DNA of 64,000 bases from assembly GCF_019061125.1 (NCBI RefSeq), contig NZ_JAHQYI010000001.1, positions 1,922,001-1,986,000 of the forward strand, read 5' to 3'. The notes under the pieces were generated by a model, which saw nothing but the letters and a program-made list of their open reading frames with translations, did no database searches and was not told where the DNA came from. Within the stretch, counting starts at the first letter, position 1. The number at the start of each line of letters is the position of its first letter. Both the position numbers and the translations under genes were made by a program. This DNA is from Microbacterium sp. NC79. Lineage in GTDB: Bacteria > Actinomycetota > Actinomycetes > Actinomycetales > Microbacteriaceae. Below, one piece after another: positions 9,338 to 17,638 of the stretch.

Positions 9338-10276
9338 ATGTCGCACGCGATCCAGTACACCCAGCTCGGCGGGCCCGAAGTTCTCACCCTCGCGGAGGTT
9401 CCGTTTCCGGATCCCGCAGCAGGCATGGTGACGGTGCGCGTTGAGGCGGCCGGGGTGAACCCCATCGATTGGAAGCTCCGTAGCGGTCTGCGCGCCACGG
9501 AGCCGTTTGATGGCCCCCGTGGCACCGGGTCTGATGGTGCCGGAACCATTGCCGCCGTTGGTGAGGGCGTCGATGGTTTTCGCGTGGGCGACCCCGTCGC
9601 GTTCTGCAACGCGTCTGGCGCGTATGCCACCGATGTGGTGGTGAACGCGGCTCACGTGTTTGCCCGGCCGGCTGGCGTTTCGGCCGCGGCCGGCGCTTCC
9701 CTTGGCGTGCCTGCAGGAACCGCCTACCAGGTGGTCCGTTCACTGGCGATTACCGCAGACGACGTCGTGCTGGTGCATGCCGGTTCAGGGTCGGTCGGCC
9801 AGTTCGCGATTCAGTTCGCGCGACTGATGGGTGCGCGTGTGATCGCGACCGCCAGCGCGCGCCGCGCGAGCACGGTGACTGCTCTCGGCGCGACAGCGAT
9901 CGAGTACGGCACCGGCCTCACCGAACGCCTTCGCGGCCTCGGCGTGGAGATCACGGCCGTCATCGATTGTGCGGGCACCGATGAGGCCATCGATACCTCG
10001 CTCGCACTCGTCGCCGACCGCACCCGCATCGTCACCATCGTGCGCGGCAAGGAGGCAGATGGCTGGGGTATTCGCGCCTTCATGGGCGGCTCGCCCCACC
10101 CGATGACCGCGCAGCAGCTGGCATGGCGCGTTGAAGCAATGCCCGTCAGCCTCGCGCTGATGGCGGCAGGTGCCCTCACCGTCGAAATTGGCGAGAATTA
10201 CCCGCTCAGCCGCGCCGCCCATGCGCAGGCTGACAGCGAGGCCGGCCGCGACGGCAAACTCATCGTCACACCGTAG
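9338..10276 (+). CDS. Zinc-independent NADP-dependent quinone oxidoreductase (MDR superfamily)
   Basis: A 312-residue medium-chain dehydrogenase/reductase of the quinone oxidoreductase type. The GroES-like N-terminal domain (VRVEAAGVNPIDWKLRSG, GSDGAGTIAAVGEGVDGF) lacks the zinc-ligand cysteines of alcohol dehydrogenases. The Rossmann segment VLVHAGSGSVGQFAIQFARLMGA has the AxxGxVG cofactor motif, with ATASARR after beta 2 compatible with NADP(H). It probably reduces quinones or enals in one- or two-electron steps; the true substrate is unknown. TAGGCT at 9326-9331 ends 6 nt before the ATG and no Shine-Dalgarno is visible, so it is likely leaderless and independent of hrpA. Confidence 0.85.
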   Translation: MSHAIQYTQLGGPEVLTLAEVPFPDPAAGMVTVRVEAAGVNPIDWKLRSGLRATEPFDGPRGTGSDGAGTIAAVGEGVDGFRVGDPVAFCNASGAYATDVVVNAAHVFARPAGVSAAAGASLGVPAGTAYQVVRSLAITADDVVLVHAGSGSVGQFAIQFARLMGARVIATASARRASTVTALGATAIEYGTGLTERLRGLGVEITAVIDCAGTDEAIDTSLALVADRTRIVTIVRGKEADGWGIRAFMGGSPHPMTAQQLAWRVEAMPVSLALMAAGALTVEIGENYPLSRAAHAQADSEAGRDGKLIVTP

Positions 10277-10362
10277 AGCTGCTCGTCGGCAGCGCACGGT
10301 GGCGCCGCTGTGGTCAGAGAGATTGCCCACACACTCTCGTTTATACAAGCGAAACTACTTGA

Positions 10363-10396
10363 ATGAGAGATCTCTCATGCTCGAAGATATATACGA
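10363..10396. promoter_or_regulatory. Palindrome and LexA-like box upstream of DUF222-HNH gene 1
   Basis: ATGAGAGATCTCTCAT at 10363-10378 is a perfect 16-bp palindrome. Immediately after it, TCGAAGATATATACGA at 10381-10396 matches the actinobacterial SOS consensus TCGAAC-N4-GTTCGA at 9 of 12 fixed positions. The block lies 22-55 nt upstream of the start codon. The LexA reading is tentative here; the box at the second DUF222 gene (56662-56677) is better. Confidence 0.4.
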
Positions 10397-10417
10397 GATT
10401 CGTGAGAGAATGTTGGT

Positions 10418-11977
10418 ATGGCAATCGACAATGCGAACGACGCTCCGACAGACTCGGTCGAAGCGTTCTTGTTCGCGGTTGACGCATTGCGGGAGATTCA
10501 ATCCGCAATGGCGGGCCTGGCCGCGATGGAAACATCGCTGTACGCGGCCGTGTTCGCGCAGGCAGAGCAATTGACGGCGACGATGCCGTCGCCGATTACC
10601 GAGCGGGAGATGGCATTGCGCACGGCCTGCGCGGAGATTGGTGCCGCCCTCCGTGTCAGCGACCGCACGGTGCAGCGCCGCTTGTCGAATGCCTGGGATG
10701 TCACGACGAATCTTCCGCACACCTTTGAGGCACTCCAACATGGCCGCATCACGCAGGCACACGTGAATACGATCATCCGCTCAGCCGAGGGTCTCCCCGT
10801 GGGTGAAGCTCGCGAAATGTACGACGACGCTGCGGTCGAGCGCGCGGAGCAACTCTCCCCTAACCGTCTTGCGGCGGTGTTGCCTGCGGTGGCCGCACAG
10901 ATTCACGAATGCGGCATTGCGGAGCGTCACCAGCGTGCCCGCCGCCACCGCCGCGTCGAAATACGCGACATCGAAGACGGCATGTCTGAACTCCTCGCCG
11001 TCCTCCCGGCCATCATCGCCCACGGCATCCACGACCGGTTAACCTCCATGGCGAAGGCGTGCGTAGCGACTGGTGCCAGCGATGGCGGGACTGACGCCAG
11101 CGGTGGCGGGACTGATGCCTGTTCGGGTGCTGGCATCGATGATGAGCGGTCTCGTGACGAGATTCGCGCCGACATCTTCGGCGATCTCCTCCTCGGTGGC
11201 GGCCCGGTCGCGAGCGGCGACGGCCTATCGGCGATATCCGCGCAGGTACAGATCAGTATTCCGGTGTTGACCGCTGCAGGCGTGTCCGACCGGGGTGCTG
11301 AACTCATCGGATCCGGGCCGCTCGACGCTGAGACGGCCCGCCACTTGGTGGGTGCCGCTTCCGGGTGGGATCGGGTCATGACCTACCCGGTAACGGGCAC
11401 GATCCTGGCAGTGGATCGGTACCGGCCAAGCGAAGAAATCCGCCGCGCGTTGCGCGTGCGCGATGAGCACTGTCGTTTCCCCGGATGCCGCCAACCCGCG
11501 CACCGGTGCGACGCCGACCACAGCCTCGCCGCCGCCGAAGGCGGCGAAACCAGCCTCGAGAACCTGGCACTGCTGTGTCGCCGCCACCACGTGATGAAAC
11601 ACGCCGCCGCGTGGAGCATCACCCATCAGGGCCACGGCGTATTGAAGTGGACCAGCCCCAGCGGCCGCACCTACGTCGATACCCCCACACCGACGCTGCG
11701 CTTCTTCCCCACCGGCCCTGACGATCCGGGCCATGATCCGAACAATCCCGGCGCCGACGATCCGGCCCATGATCCCAACGGCCCCGGCCCCGACCCCGGC
11801 CCCGGCCCCGGCCCCGACGATCCGGACACCGGCGACCTCGGTCTCGATCCGAGCGGCCTCTGCCCCGACGATCCGAACTCCGGCGACCTAGATCTCGATC
11901 CCAGTGCCCCCGACCCCGGCGATCCGGACACCGGTGCGCCGAACGATCCCGGCCCGGATGAGCAACGAGCGCCTTAG
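10418..11977 (+). CDS. HNH endonuclease signature protein with DUF222 (13E12 repeat family), copy 1
   Basis: A 519-residue protein. A DUF222 region spans about 20-330. The HNH motif lies at about 350-392: CRFPGCRQPAHRCDADHSL, then NLALLCRRHHVMKH, giving two CxxC-type zinc-knuckle cysteines and the catalytic His/Asn/His set. The last ~90 residues are a low-complexity tail of Asp-Pro-Gly repeats not present in the second family copy at 55.2-56.7 kb. The family is multi-copy and mobile-like in mycobacteria and Microbacteriaceae; its role is unknown, though DNA-damage induction of some members has been reported. GAGAAT ends 6 nt before the ATG and there is no clear Shine-Dalgarno. Confidence 0.85.
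   Translation: MAIDNANDAPTDSVEAFLFAVDALREIQSAMAGLAAMETSLYAAVFAQAEQLTATMPSPITEREMALRTACAEIGAALRVSDRTVQRRLSNAWDVTTNLPHTFEALQHGRITQAHVNTIIRSAEGLPVGEAREMYDDAAVERAEQLSPNRLAAVLPAVAAQIHECGIAERHQRARRHRRVEIRDIEDGMSELLAVLPAIIAHGIHDRLTSMAKACVATGASDGGTDASGGGTDACSGAGIDDERSRDEIRADIFGDLLLGGGPVASGDGLSAISAQVQISIPVLTAAGVSDRGAELIGSGPLDAETARHLVGAASGWDRVMTYPVTGTILAVDRYRPSEEIRRALRVRDEHCRFPGCRQPAHRCDADHSLAAAEGGETSLENLALLCRRHHVMKHAAAWSITHQGHGVLKWTSPSGRTYVDTPTPTLRFFPTGPDDPGHDPNNPGADDPAHDPNGPGPDPGPGPGPDDPDTGDLGLDPSGLCPDDPNSGDLDLDPSAPDPGDPDTGAPNDPGPDEQRAP
11714..11959 (+). repeat. Degenerate tandem repeat encoding a D/P/G-rich tail
   Basis: Repeated units built on GACGATCCGG and (GGCCCC)n encode DDP, HDPN and PGPGPG segments at the C terminus of the first DUF222-HNH protein. 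Two longer ~54-57-nt units (near 11815 and 11868) encode matching DDP-(D/N)-(T/S)-GDL-LDPS blocks. Such repeats vary in number by slippage. Confidence 0.7.
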
Positions 11978-12013
11978 CGAGTAGCGCGCACCCCGCTCTC
12001 GCCCAGCGTCCAG

Positions 12014-12856
12014 CTAAGCGGCCCCGCCCGGTTCCGCACCGGTGGCGATGGGAGCACCGGGGGTGTTCGACCAAGCGCTCCATGATCCAGGGAACAGTTC
12101 AACGTCGATCCCGGCCGACGCTGCCGCGAGCGCTGCCTGCGCTGCGGTAATGCCCGATCCGCAGTACAGCGCCAGTGGGCGACCACCGGAGACCTCATCG
12201 AATGCTGCACGAATCTCTTCCGGTGACCGCAAGGTTCCGTTTTCTGCGAGATACCGCACACCTGGCAGGTTGACGGCGCCAGGAACATGCCCCGCAATCG
12301 GGTCTAGGGGTTCCGTCTCTCCGCGGTACCGCTCGGCAACCCGCACGTCAACGAGCGTGCCGTCTTCTGGCCACACCGCAGCTTCTGCCACGCTCAATCC
12401 GACGTGCAACGACGTGATGTCGACGTCACTTGGTGCTGGCGCGACGCCCTCCCCGATCTCGAGCGCACCGTTCGCGGCACGCCACGCCCCCATCCCACCG
12501 TCAAGCACCCGCACATTGGTGAACCCGGCACCATCGAGGAGCCACCACGCACGTGAGGCGCCCATCATCGAGAAATCATCAACGATGACGATTTCGCTGT
12601 CTTTGTGCACGCCCCAGCGCCGTGCCGCCTTCTGCAGACGAGCGATGCTCGGCACGGGGTGGCGTCCGAGCTCGGGCGCACCGTGCTCAGCCAGCTCCTT
12701 ATCCAGGTCGACGTATACGGCGCCGGGAATATGGCCGGCAGCGAAGTCATCGCGTCCGTCCGGTTTGTCGAGCCGATAGCGCACATCAAGCACGTGCAGA
12801 GGGTGTTCGCCTGCGAGTTCAGCGGCAAGGTCAAAAGCAGAAATTGTGACGGCCAT
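12014..12856 (-). CDS. sseA: Sulfurtransferase (tandem rhodanese domains, 3-mercaptopyruvate/thiosulfate type)
   Basis: A 280-residue protein with two rhodanese domains. The first (about 1-130) has [29 protein letters not shown], with an Asp-containing loop VDDFSMMGA in place of a catalytic cysteine. The second (about 155-275) has [26 protein letters not shown]-like sequence and the active loop CGSGITA with Cys232. CG(S)G(I/V)(T/S)A is the loop of mercaptopyruvate sulfurtransferases (SseA), which pass sulfane sulfur to cyanide or thiols. It is divergent from the oxidoreductase gene at 12903, 46 bp away. Thiosulfate specificity cannot be excluded. Confidence 0.88.
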   Translation of the reverse strand: [280 protein letters not shown]

Positions 12857-12902
12857 GTCTTCATCTTGCCTGGCACTGGCATCGGCGCGCTACGCTTCGG
12901 TG

Positions 12903-13916
12903 ATGACAGCTCTTCGGTGGGGCATTCTCGGCCCCGGTGGTATTGCCAACGCGTTTGCGAAAGATTTGCGCACCGCAGACATGACGATCGCCGCGGTAGG
13001 CTCTCGCTCCATCGAACGCGCCCAGGCCTTCGCCGATACCTACGCGATCCCCCGCGCTCACGGCAGCTACCGCGCTCTAGCCGAAGATCCCGACGTCGAC
13101 ATCGTCTACATTGCGACGCCGCACCCACAGCATGTCGAGCCGGCGTTACTCATGCTCGAGCATGGCAAACACGTGCTCATCGAAAAAGCATTCACCGCGA
13201 ATGCCAACGAAGCGCAGCGTATTGCGGAGGCAGCCGCCCGCCATGGACTCCTGGCTCTCGAAGCCATGTGGACCCGCTACTTGCCGCATATGGCGCGCAT
13301 CCGCGACATCATTGCTGCAGGCACCCTCGGCACCGTCACGGCTCTCATCGCCGACCACACGCAAAGCCTCAGCACCGATCCAGCGCACCGCATCAACAAC
13401 CCGGACCTTGGTGGCGGTGCGCTCCTCGACCTCGGCGTCTACCCCATCTCATTCGCATGGGACCTCTTCGGCGAACCCGAGACGATCATGGCGGCCGGCG
13501 TGCTGGGAGCGACCGGAACCGACACCCAGGTACAGGCGACATTCACGTACGCGGGTGGTCAAGTGGCAAGCACCTTCAGTTCTTGTATCGCGCGCGGCAC
13601 GAACACCGCGGCGATTATCGGCACCGAGGCCAGCATTCTGATTGACCCGGTCTGGTACACCGCGACCTCGTTCCGTGTCGTTGCGACAGACGGAACCACG
13701 ATTGAGGAGTATCAATCGAGTGTTGCCGGCCGCGGAATGCAATATCAGGCGCTTGCGGCCGAAGCGCTCATCGCATCCGGTGACTTGTCTGGCGGGCTCC
13801 TACCCATCGCGGAATCCGTTGCCATCATGCGTACGCTCGACGAGATTCGCGCTCAGCTTGGTGTGGTCTATCCCACCGACGGCGCTGTTACTCGGCTCTC
13901 AGACGTGACAGACTGA
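12903..13916 (+). CDS. Gfo/Idh/MocA family oxidoreductase
   Basis: A 337-residue NAD(P)-dependent sugar or polyol dehydrogenase-like protein. The N-terminal Rossmann fold begins MTALRWGILGPGGIANAFAKDL with GxGxxA, followed by AVGSRSIERAQAFADTY. The family catalytic motif EKAFTANANEA (EKP-like with Ala for Pro) is near residue 95, and the C-terminal alpha/beta domain has GGGALLDLGVYPISFA. The substrate is unknown. I prefer the ATG at 12903 because TACGCT ends 6 nt upstream; in-frame codons back to 12846 lie in the sseA promoter region. The NYN gene follows 4 nt after the stop. Confidence 0.88.
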   Translation: MTALRWGILGPGGIANAFAKDLRTADMTIAAVGSRSIERAQAFADTYAIPRAHGSYRALAEDPDVDIVYIATPHPQHVEPALLMLEHGKHVLIEKAFTANANEAQRIAEAAARHGLLALEAMWTRYLPHMARIRDIIAAGTLGTVTALIADHTQSLSTDPAHRINNPDLGGGALLDLGVYPISFAWDLFGEPETIMAAGVLGATGTDTQVQATFTYAGGQVASTFSSCIARGTNTAAIIGTEASILIDPVWYTATSFRVVATDGTTIEEYQSSVAGRGMQYQALAAEALIASGDLSGGLLPIAESVAIMRTLDEIRAQLGVVYPTDGAVTRLSDVTD

Positions 13917-13920
13917 GCGC

Positions 13921-14790
13921 ATGGCTGATCCCGCGCGCGTCGCCGTTTACCTCGACTTCGACAACATCGTGATGAGTTGGTACGACCGAGTACACGGGCG
14001 CAACGCGTACAGCAAGGATCGGCAGCAGATTGCGGCTGACCCGACCGATGCCGCCATCGCCGCACGACTCGCCGCTGCTGCGATCGACGTCGGTGCCATC
14101 ATCGACTACGCGGCAAGCTACGGCACGCTCGTATTGACCCGCGCGTACGCTGACTGGTCCAACCCGGTCAACGCCCACTACCGCACTCAGCTTGTTGCCC
14201 GCGCTGTCGACCTGGTCCAGCTGTTTCCGGCCGCCGCGTACGCGAAGAACGGCGCCGACATTAGGCTCGCAGTCGATGCGGTGGAAGACATGTTCCGCCT
14301 TCCCGACCTGACCCACGTCGTTATTGTCGCCGGTGATTCCGACTATGTTCCGCTCGCCCAGCGGTGCAAGCGCCTTGGCCGGTATGTACTCGGCGTCGGC
14401 GTTGCCGGTTCCACGGCAAAGTCACTTGCCGCAGCGTGTGATGAGTTCGCCACGTACGAATCTCTCCCCGGTGTCATCGAGGTTCTCGAGCCTGAACAGA
14501 AGCCGGCCCGTGCGCGCGGTTCGCGCGCATCCCGTAAGGCCGACGATCCGGATACCACCGCGAAAACACTCCTCGAGCGAGCCCTCCGCATGGGCCAAGA
14601 CAAAGAGGATGCCGACTGGTTACACTCCTCAGCCGTCAAGCAACACATGCGCAGGATGGACCCATCGTTCAGCGAGAAGGCCCTCGGGTTCCGCTCTTTC
14701 TCCGACTTCGTGAAGGCCAATGAGGCCATTGCCGAGTTGGAAGAAACCGGACACGAACGCCTCGTGCGGCTACGCGAACCCGCCAGCTAG
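13921..14790 (+). CDS. NYN-domain protein with C-terminal OST-HTH/LOTUS-like region
   Basis: A 289-residue protein of the NYN/PIN-like ribonuclease superfamily. The acidic residues that bind metal are all visible: YLDFDNI at 9-15, NGADIRLAVDAVED near 110 and VIVAGDSDYVPLAQ near 138. The N-terminal domain spans about 1-180. A charged linker follows, then a helical segment (about 215-285: LHSSAVKQHMRRMDPSFSEKALGFRSFSDFVKA) that resembles the OST-HTH/LOTUS fold found after NYN domains in bacteria and thought to bind RNA. It is probably an RNA-processing nuclease; targets are unknown. It is 4 nt from the preceding gene. The IS481-type element abuts its stop codon without changing the protein. Confidence 0.85.
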   Translation: MADPARVAVYLDFDNIVMSWYDRVHGRNAYSKDRQQIAADPTDAAIAARLAAAAIDVGAIIDYAASYGTLVLTRAYADWSNPVNAHYRTQLVARAVDLVQLFPAAAYAKNGADIRLAVDAVEDMFRLPDLTHVVIVAGDSDYVPLAQRCKRLGRYVLGVGVAGSTAKSLAAACDEFATYESLPGVIEVLEPEQKPARARGSRASRKADDPDTTAKTLLERALRMGQDKEDADWLHSSAVKQHMRRMDPSFSEKALGFRSFSDFVKANEAIAELEETGHERLVRLREPAS

Positions 14791-14791
14791 T
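14786..14791. repeat. Left target-site duplication (GCTAGT) of the IS481-family element
   Basis: GCTAGT directly flanks the left inverted repeat and is repeated at 15851-15856. The NCTAGN form and 6-bp length match the known target preference of IS481. It contains the NYN stop codon. Confidence 0.85.
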
Positions 14792-15749
14792 TGTACTTCC
14801 CCAATAGGTTGTGAACACGGTCGGCGGGTGTGAGCCCTCCGAGGCTGGTGTGGGGTCTGTGGTGATTGTAACTGTGGAGCCAGGCTTGGTAGGTGGCGTT
14901 TCTCGCTGCGTCTGAGGTGTAGGTTGCCGCGTATGCCCATTCCTCAGCGAGGGTGCGGTTGAAGCGCTCGACCTTGCCATTGGTTTGTGGCCGGTAGGGT
15001 CGGGTCCGGCGGTGTTTGATCCTGTCCAGAGCGTCGGCGAAATCGTGCGATCGGTAGCAGGATCCGTTGTCGGTCATGACGGCTTGGACGGTGATCCCGG
15101 CGTTGGCGAAGAATGTGTTCGCGCGGCGCCAGAATGCGGCAGCGGTTTCTTTGCGTTCATCACCGAGGATTTCGGAGTACGCGAGTCGGGAGTGGTCGTC
15201 AACCGCGTGATGTAAGAACGCGTAGCCCATGGGGGTGCGTTTACTAGAGTTGCGGCGTCCTGCAGCGCCGAGCTTGCGCCAGCCCCCGCCGTCCGGAATG
15301 CGGCCGAGTTTCTTGATATCAACGTGAACGAGCTCTCCCGGCGTTTGTTTCTCGTAGCGCTGTGGCTTCACCTTACGAACACGAAGACCGGTTGCTTGAT
15401 CAACATGGGCGAGGCTCGGCATTCCGTATCGCTCGATCACACGCCCCACCGTGGAACGGTGTAGCCCCAGGTGATACGCGATGCGGTGCGGCCCCCAACG
15501 CCGGGTGAAGCGCAACGCGACGATACGTCGCTCCGTGCGCTGGGGTAGTCGCCCCGGCGATGAACGAGGCCTGGAAGACCGGTCTTCCAGAACCTCTCCC
15601 GCACGATAGCGATGAGCCCAACGCCGCGCCGTTGCGGGTGAACACTGGAATCGATCAGCTGCTCGACGAAGCGGCCAACCTTGATCGACAACGAGAACAG
15701 CGAGGCGACGACGCCCCTCTGGAGTCAATGGTGCGTTAGCGTGAATCAC
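14787..15749 (-). CDS. IS481-family transposase
   Basis: A 320-residue DDE transposase. The N-terminal helix-turn-helix (about 10-60: LAVLVVDQGWPLRRAADRFQ) is followed by a second HTH (WGPHRIAYHLGLHRSTVGRVI). The integrase core shows D in HVDIKKLG, D in AVMTDNGS and E in NGKVERFNRTLAEEW, the DDE triad, plus the family-typical HHRPHTSLGG and PADRV near the end. The reading frame is intact, so the enzyme is probably functional. Its stop codon overlaps the target duplication, so the gene fills nearly the whole element. Confidence 0.95.
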   Translation of the reverse strand: MIHANAPLTPEGRRRLAVLVVDQGWPLRRAADRFQCSPATARRWAHRYRAGEVLEDRSSRPRSSPGRLPQRTERRIVALRFTRRWGPHRIAYHLGLHRSTVGRVIERYGMPSLAHVDQATGLRVRKVKPQRYEKQTPGELVHVDIKKLGRIPDGGGWRKLGAAGRRNSSKRTPMGYAFLHHAVDDHSRLAYSEILGDERKETAAAFWRRANTFFANAGITVQAVMTDNGSCYRSHDFADALDRIKHRRTRPYRPQTNGKVERFNRTLAEEWAYAATYTSDAARNATYQAWLHSYNHHRPHTSLGGLTPADRVHNLLGKYN

Positions 15750-15850
15750 GAAGACCTCCGTGGCGGATAGTGAGTGTGGTAACCCACATCCTGCCCGGAG
15801 GTCTTCGCCTATTCCAGACTCAACTGATCACAACGTCCCAGGGAAGTACA
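14792..15850 (-). mobile_element. Complete IS481-family insertion sequence (1059 bp)
   Basis: The ends are imperfect inverted repeats. Each starts TGTACTTCCC read inward (14792 on the left, 15850 on the right), diverges for 6 nt and agrees again in GTTGTGA. The element is flanked by the 6-bp direct repeat GCTAGT (14786-14791 and 15851-15856). It has one intact transposase gene and no passenger gene. Intact reading frame, ends and duplication together suggest a fairly recent insertion. Confidence 0.92.
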
Positions 15851-15856
15851 GCTAGT
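15851..15856. repeat. Right target-site duplication (GCTAGT) of the IS481-family element
   Basis: An exact copy of 14786-14791, directly adjoining the right inverted repeat. Confidence 0.85.
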
Positions 15857-15891
15857 CGACCGCTCCGACGAGCGAGTAGACCACTCCCCGA
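15852..15891 (-). pseudogene. Vestigial 3' end of a paralogue of the Cache-domain gene
   Basis: On the minus strand this 40-bp stretch encodes GVVYSLVGAVD followed by a stop. The real Cache gene next door ends LDVLVGAVD-stop. Positions 15851-15872 and 15892-15913 are identical at 21 of 22 bases. The simplest reading is the leftover tail of a tandem duplicate that was otherwise deleted. Confidence 0.55.
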
Positions 15892-15892
15892 G

Positions 15893-16603
15893 CTAGTCGA
15901 CCGCTCCAACGAGTACATCGAGTGCGATGCCTTCGCATGAGATTCTGGTGTGCCCTTCAATGGTTCCGCTCCGGATGACGTCACCGGTTGCCCACTCGGC
16001 GTCGGTGGATACCACGACGCGCGACACCCCATTGACGAGCGTGACATGGGCGCTCAGGTCGCGAAACAAGGGGGTGAGTTGGCGTTCAACCGAGTCGATA
16101 AGCAGATCAAAGGCGAGGACACCAACAAAGGTACCGTCGACACGTACCGGTGTGGCGATCGTCATCGTGTACTCATCGCTGCAAAGGTAGTCGACGTAGG
16201 GCCCGGCGACGTGCGACGTGCCCGACATGAGCGGCACGCGGAACCATTCCAGCTCGGAGTAGTCGATGCGCTCCTTATTGACGGTCTGCGCCGCGAGAAT
16301 GAGCTTGCGACGCTCTTGACCCTGCCACCAGGCCAGGTGGCTGCGTGAGTCGCTGAGCAGATCAATCGCAGCAATGAATCCCGCACCGTAGACCGGGGCG
16401 TCGATCGACTCAAAGAGCTGATCGGCGAAGGGCGCGATAAGGGCATCGAGCTTGTTTGCCGACATCGCACCACGCGAAAGCTCTGCGGCGATGTGCTCCG
16501 CAACCGGTTGCGCGATAGATTCCAGGGTGAGAATTGGCGGGCGGAAATAGTCGGCGATGATCGAGGCAGCGCGCTCAGCCGTCGCGGGTGACGTCGTCGT
16601 CAT
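15893..16603 (-). CDS. Cytosolic Cache-domain (PDC-like) ligand-binding protein
   Basis: A 236-residue protein with no signal peptide or membrane segment. The middle part, APVYGAGFIAAIDLL....RSHLAWWQG near 75-105 through VPLMSGTSHVAGPYVDYLCSDEYTMTIATPV and GTFVGVLAFDLLIDSVE near 170, has the pattern of Cache/PDC sensor domains, which normally bind small ligands outside the cell. I chose ATG 16603 because GGAG lies about 7 nt upstream; an ATG at 16660 lacks this. It follows the FadR-type regulator on the same strand and is divergent from the polyamine-type ABC transporter. A role as cytosolic effector sensor for that system is inference. Confidence 0.65.
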   Translation of the reverse strand: MTTTSPATAERAASIIADYFRPPILTLESIAQPVAEHIAAELSRGAMSANKLDALIAPFADQLFESIDAPVYGAGFIAAIDLLSDSRSHLAWWQGQERRKLILAAQTVNKERIDYSELEWFRVPLMSGTSHVAGPYVDYLCSDEYTMTIATPVRVDGTFVGVLAFDLLIDSVERQLTPLFRDLSAHVTLVNGVSRVVVSTDAEWATGDVIRSGTIEGHTRISCEGIALDVLVGAVD

Positions 16604-16666
16604 GGCGTTCTCCGGGTAGAGGTGGGTAACTGCATCGTACTGATCCAAAGCGCAGCCCACGATTTT

Positions 16667-17422
16667 CTATGATTCCGATTGCATCACGACGAGGTCGCGA
16701 ATCGCACGAGTCACGAACTCTTCGATCGCGGTCGCGGCGGCGGCTTCGTTTGCGTCAATCACGGCGACCGCTGCATCACGCAGGTGGCCTCGCAGAGCCA
16801 GACGCGATTGCGGATTACCGTCGATAAGTCGCAAATACGGGCTCAGTTCAGACTGTAGTTTCATCTGCTCGCGGGTCAGTCGCGCCGACTGACTCAGCGC
16901 AACGAGTTCGACCTGCACATCATCGAGCGTGCGCCGCCAGGAGCCGAGATCGGTTTCGTCGGCACGGTCGATGCGGGCAATTAGAGCCTGAGCCTCGATA
17001 GGATCGGCCCGTCGTGCGGCCAGTCGCACCGCGCCAACGGTAATCGCTGCGTAGTGCACGCCCAAGTCGCGCAGCGCTAAACGCGATGACGATTGCACAG
17101 CCTGGCGAGCGAACACGAGCGGGTCAGCGCCTTCTGCGACAAAACTCCCCCCGTTACGGCCGCGCCTGGTCACGATCAGCCCGCGCTCGCGAAGAACACC
17201 AAGGGCTTCACGCACAGTGACAGGGGCGACACCCAACGTCCGAGCGAGATCTTGCTCGGCAGGCAAGCGCTCCCCTGCACGCAGATGCCCTCCGGTGATT
17301 GCCTCGGAGATGCGTCGTTCAACGAGTTCCGCGCGGCCCTCGTCACCGATGGGCAGGAACAGTGCGCCCTGCATCCGGGGCGGGGGCGCGGCCGTTCTCC
17401 CGGCGGTCGTCGAGGCTGACAT
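16667..17422 (-). CDS. FadR/GntR-family transcriptional regulator
   Basis: A 251-residue regulator. The winged HTH is at about 25-90: RISEAITGGHLRAGERLPAEQDLARTLGVAPVTVREALGVLRERGLIVTRRGRNGG, the standard GntR signature. The rest is an all-helical FCD-like effector domain (ERIARxDRADE...AVAVIDANEAAAATAIEEFVTRAI). I chose ATG 17422; the codons upstream of it are arginine/proline-rich and look non-coding. An inverted repeat CTTTC-GGT-GAAAG (17442-17454) sits just upstream of the start. It is divergent from potA-like 17639 and in line with the Cache gene, so it most likely controls the transporter operon and itself. Confidence 0.85.
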   Translation of the reverse strand: MSASTTAGRTAAPPPRMQGALFLPIGDEGRAELVERRISEAITGGHLRAGERLPAEQDLARTLGVAPVTVREALGVLRERGLIVTRRGRNGGSFVAEGADPLVFARQAVQSSSRLALRDLGVHYAAITVGAVRLAARRADPIEAQALIARIDRADETDLGSWRRTLDDVQVELVALSQSARLTREQMKLQSELSPYLRLIDGNPQSRLALRGHLRDAAVAVIDANEAAAATAIEEFVTRAIRDLVVMQSES

Positions 17423-17570
17423 CGGGTTGATTCTTTCATTCCTTTCGGTGAAAGCAGCGGATGTTGCGCGGTGTTGCCGCGAGCCAGGCCCGGGCGTGGG
17501 GCCGTCGTTCAGGCTCCGTGGGAGGCATCTGTGCTGCATGTTACGCCGCAGAAACATTTCCGCAAAGCAC

Positions 17571-17599
17571 TTGCAATCTATCCTCTGCTTTTATATGTT
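17571..17599 (+). promoter_or_regulatory. Putative promoter of the polyamine-type ABC operon
   Basis: TTGCAA (17571-17576) and TATGTT (17594-17599) are spaced by 17 nt. They lie about 40 nt upstream of a GAGGAG ribosome binding site. The downstream TTGTGATCAA may be part of a regulator site. Confidence 0.4.
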
Positions 17600-17638
17600 T
17601 ACTCACACCTTGTGATCAATGAAGTCTGAGGAGCCAGG

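Noticed and set aside
10363..10378. Target site or end of an unseen mobile element
   Set aside because: The palindrome has no partner repeat or flanking duplication and lies in a normal promoter position.
11714..11959. CRISPR-like array
   Set aside because: The repeats are in frame, degenerate and coding, without unique spacers or cas genes.
17594..17616. CRP-like or clear FadR operator before potA
   Set aside because: TTGTGATCAA is not a true palindrome and no TNGTnnnACNA-type match was found.
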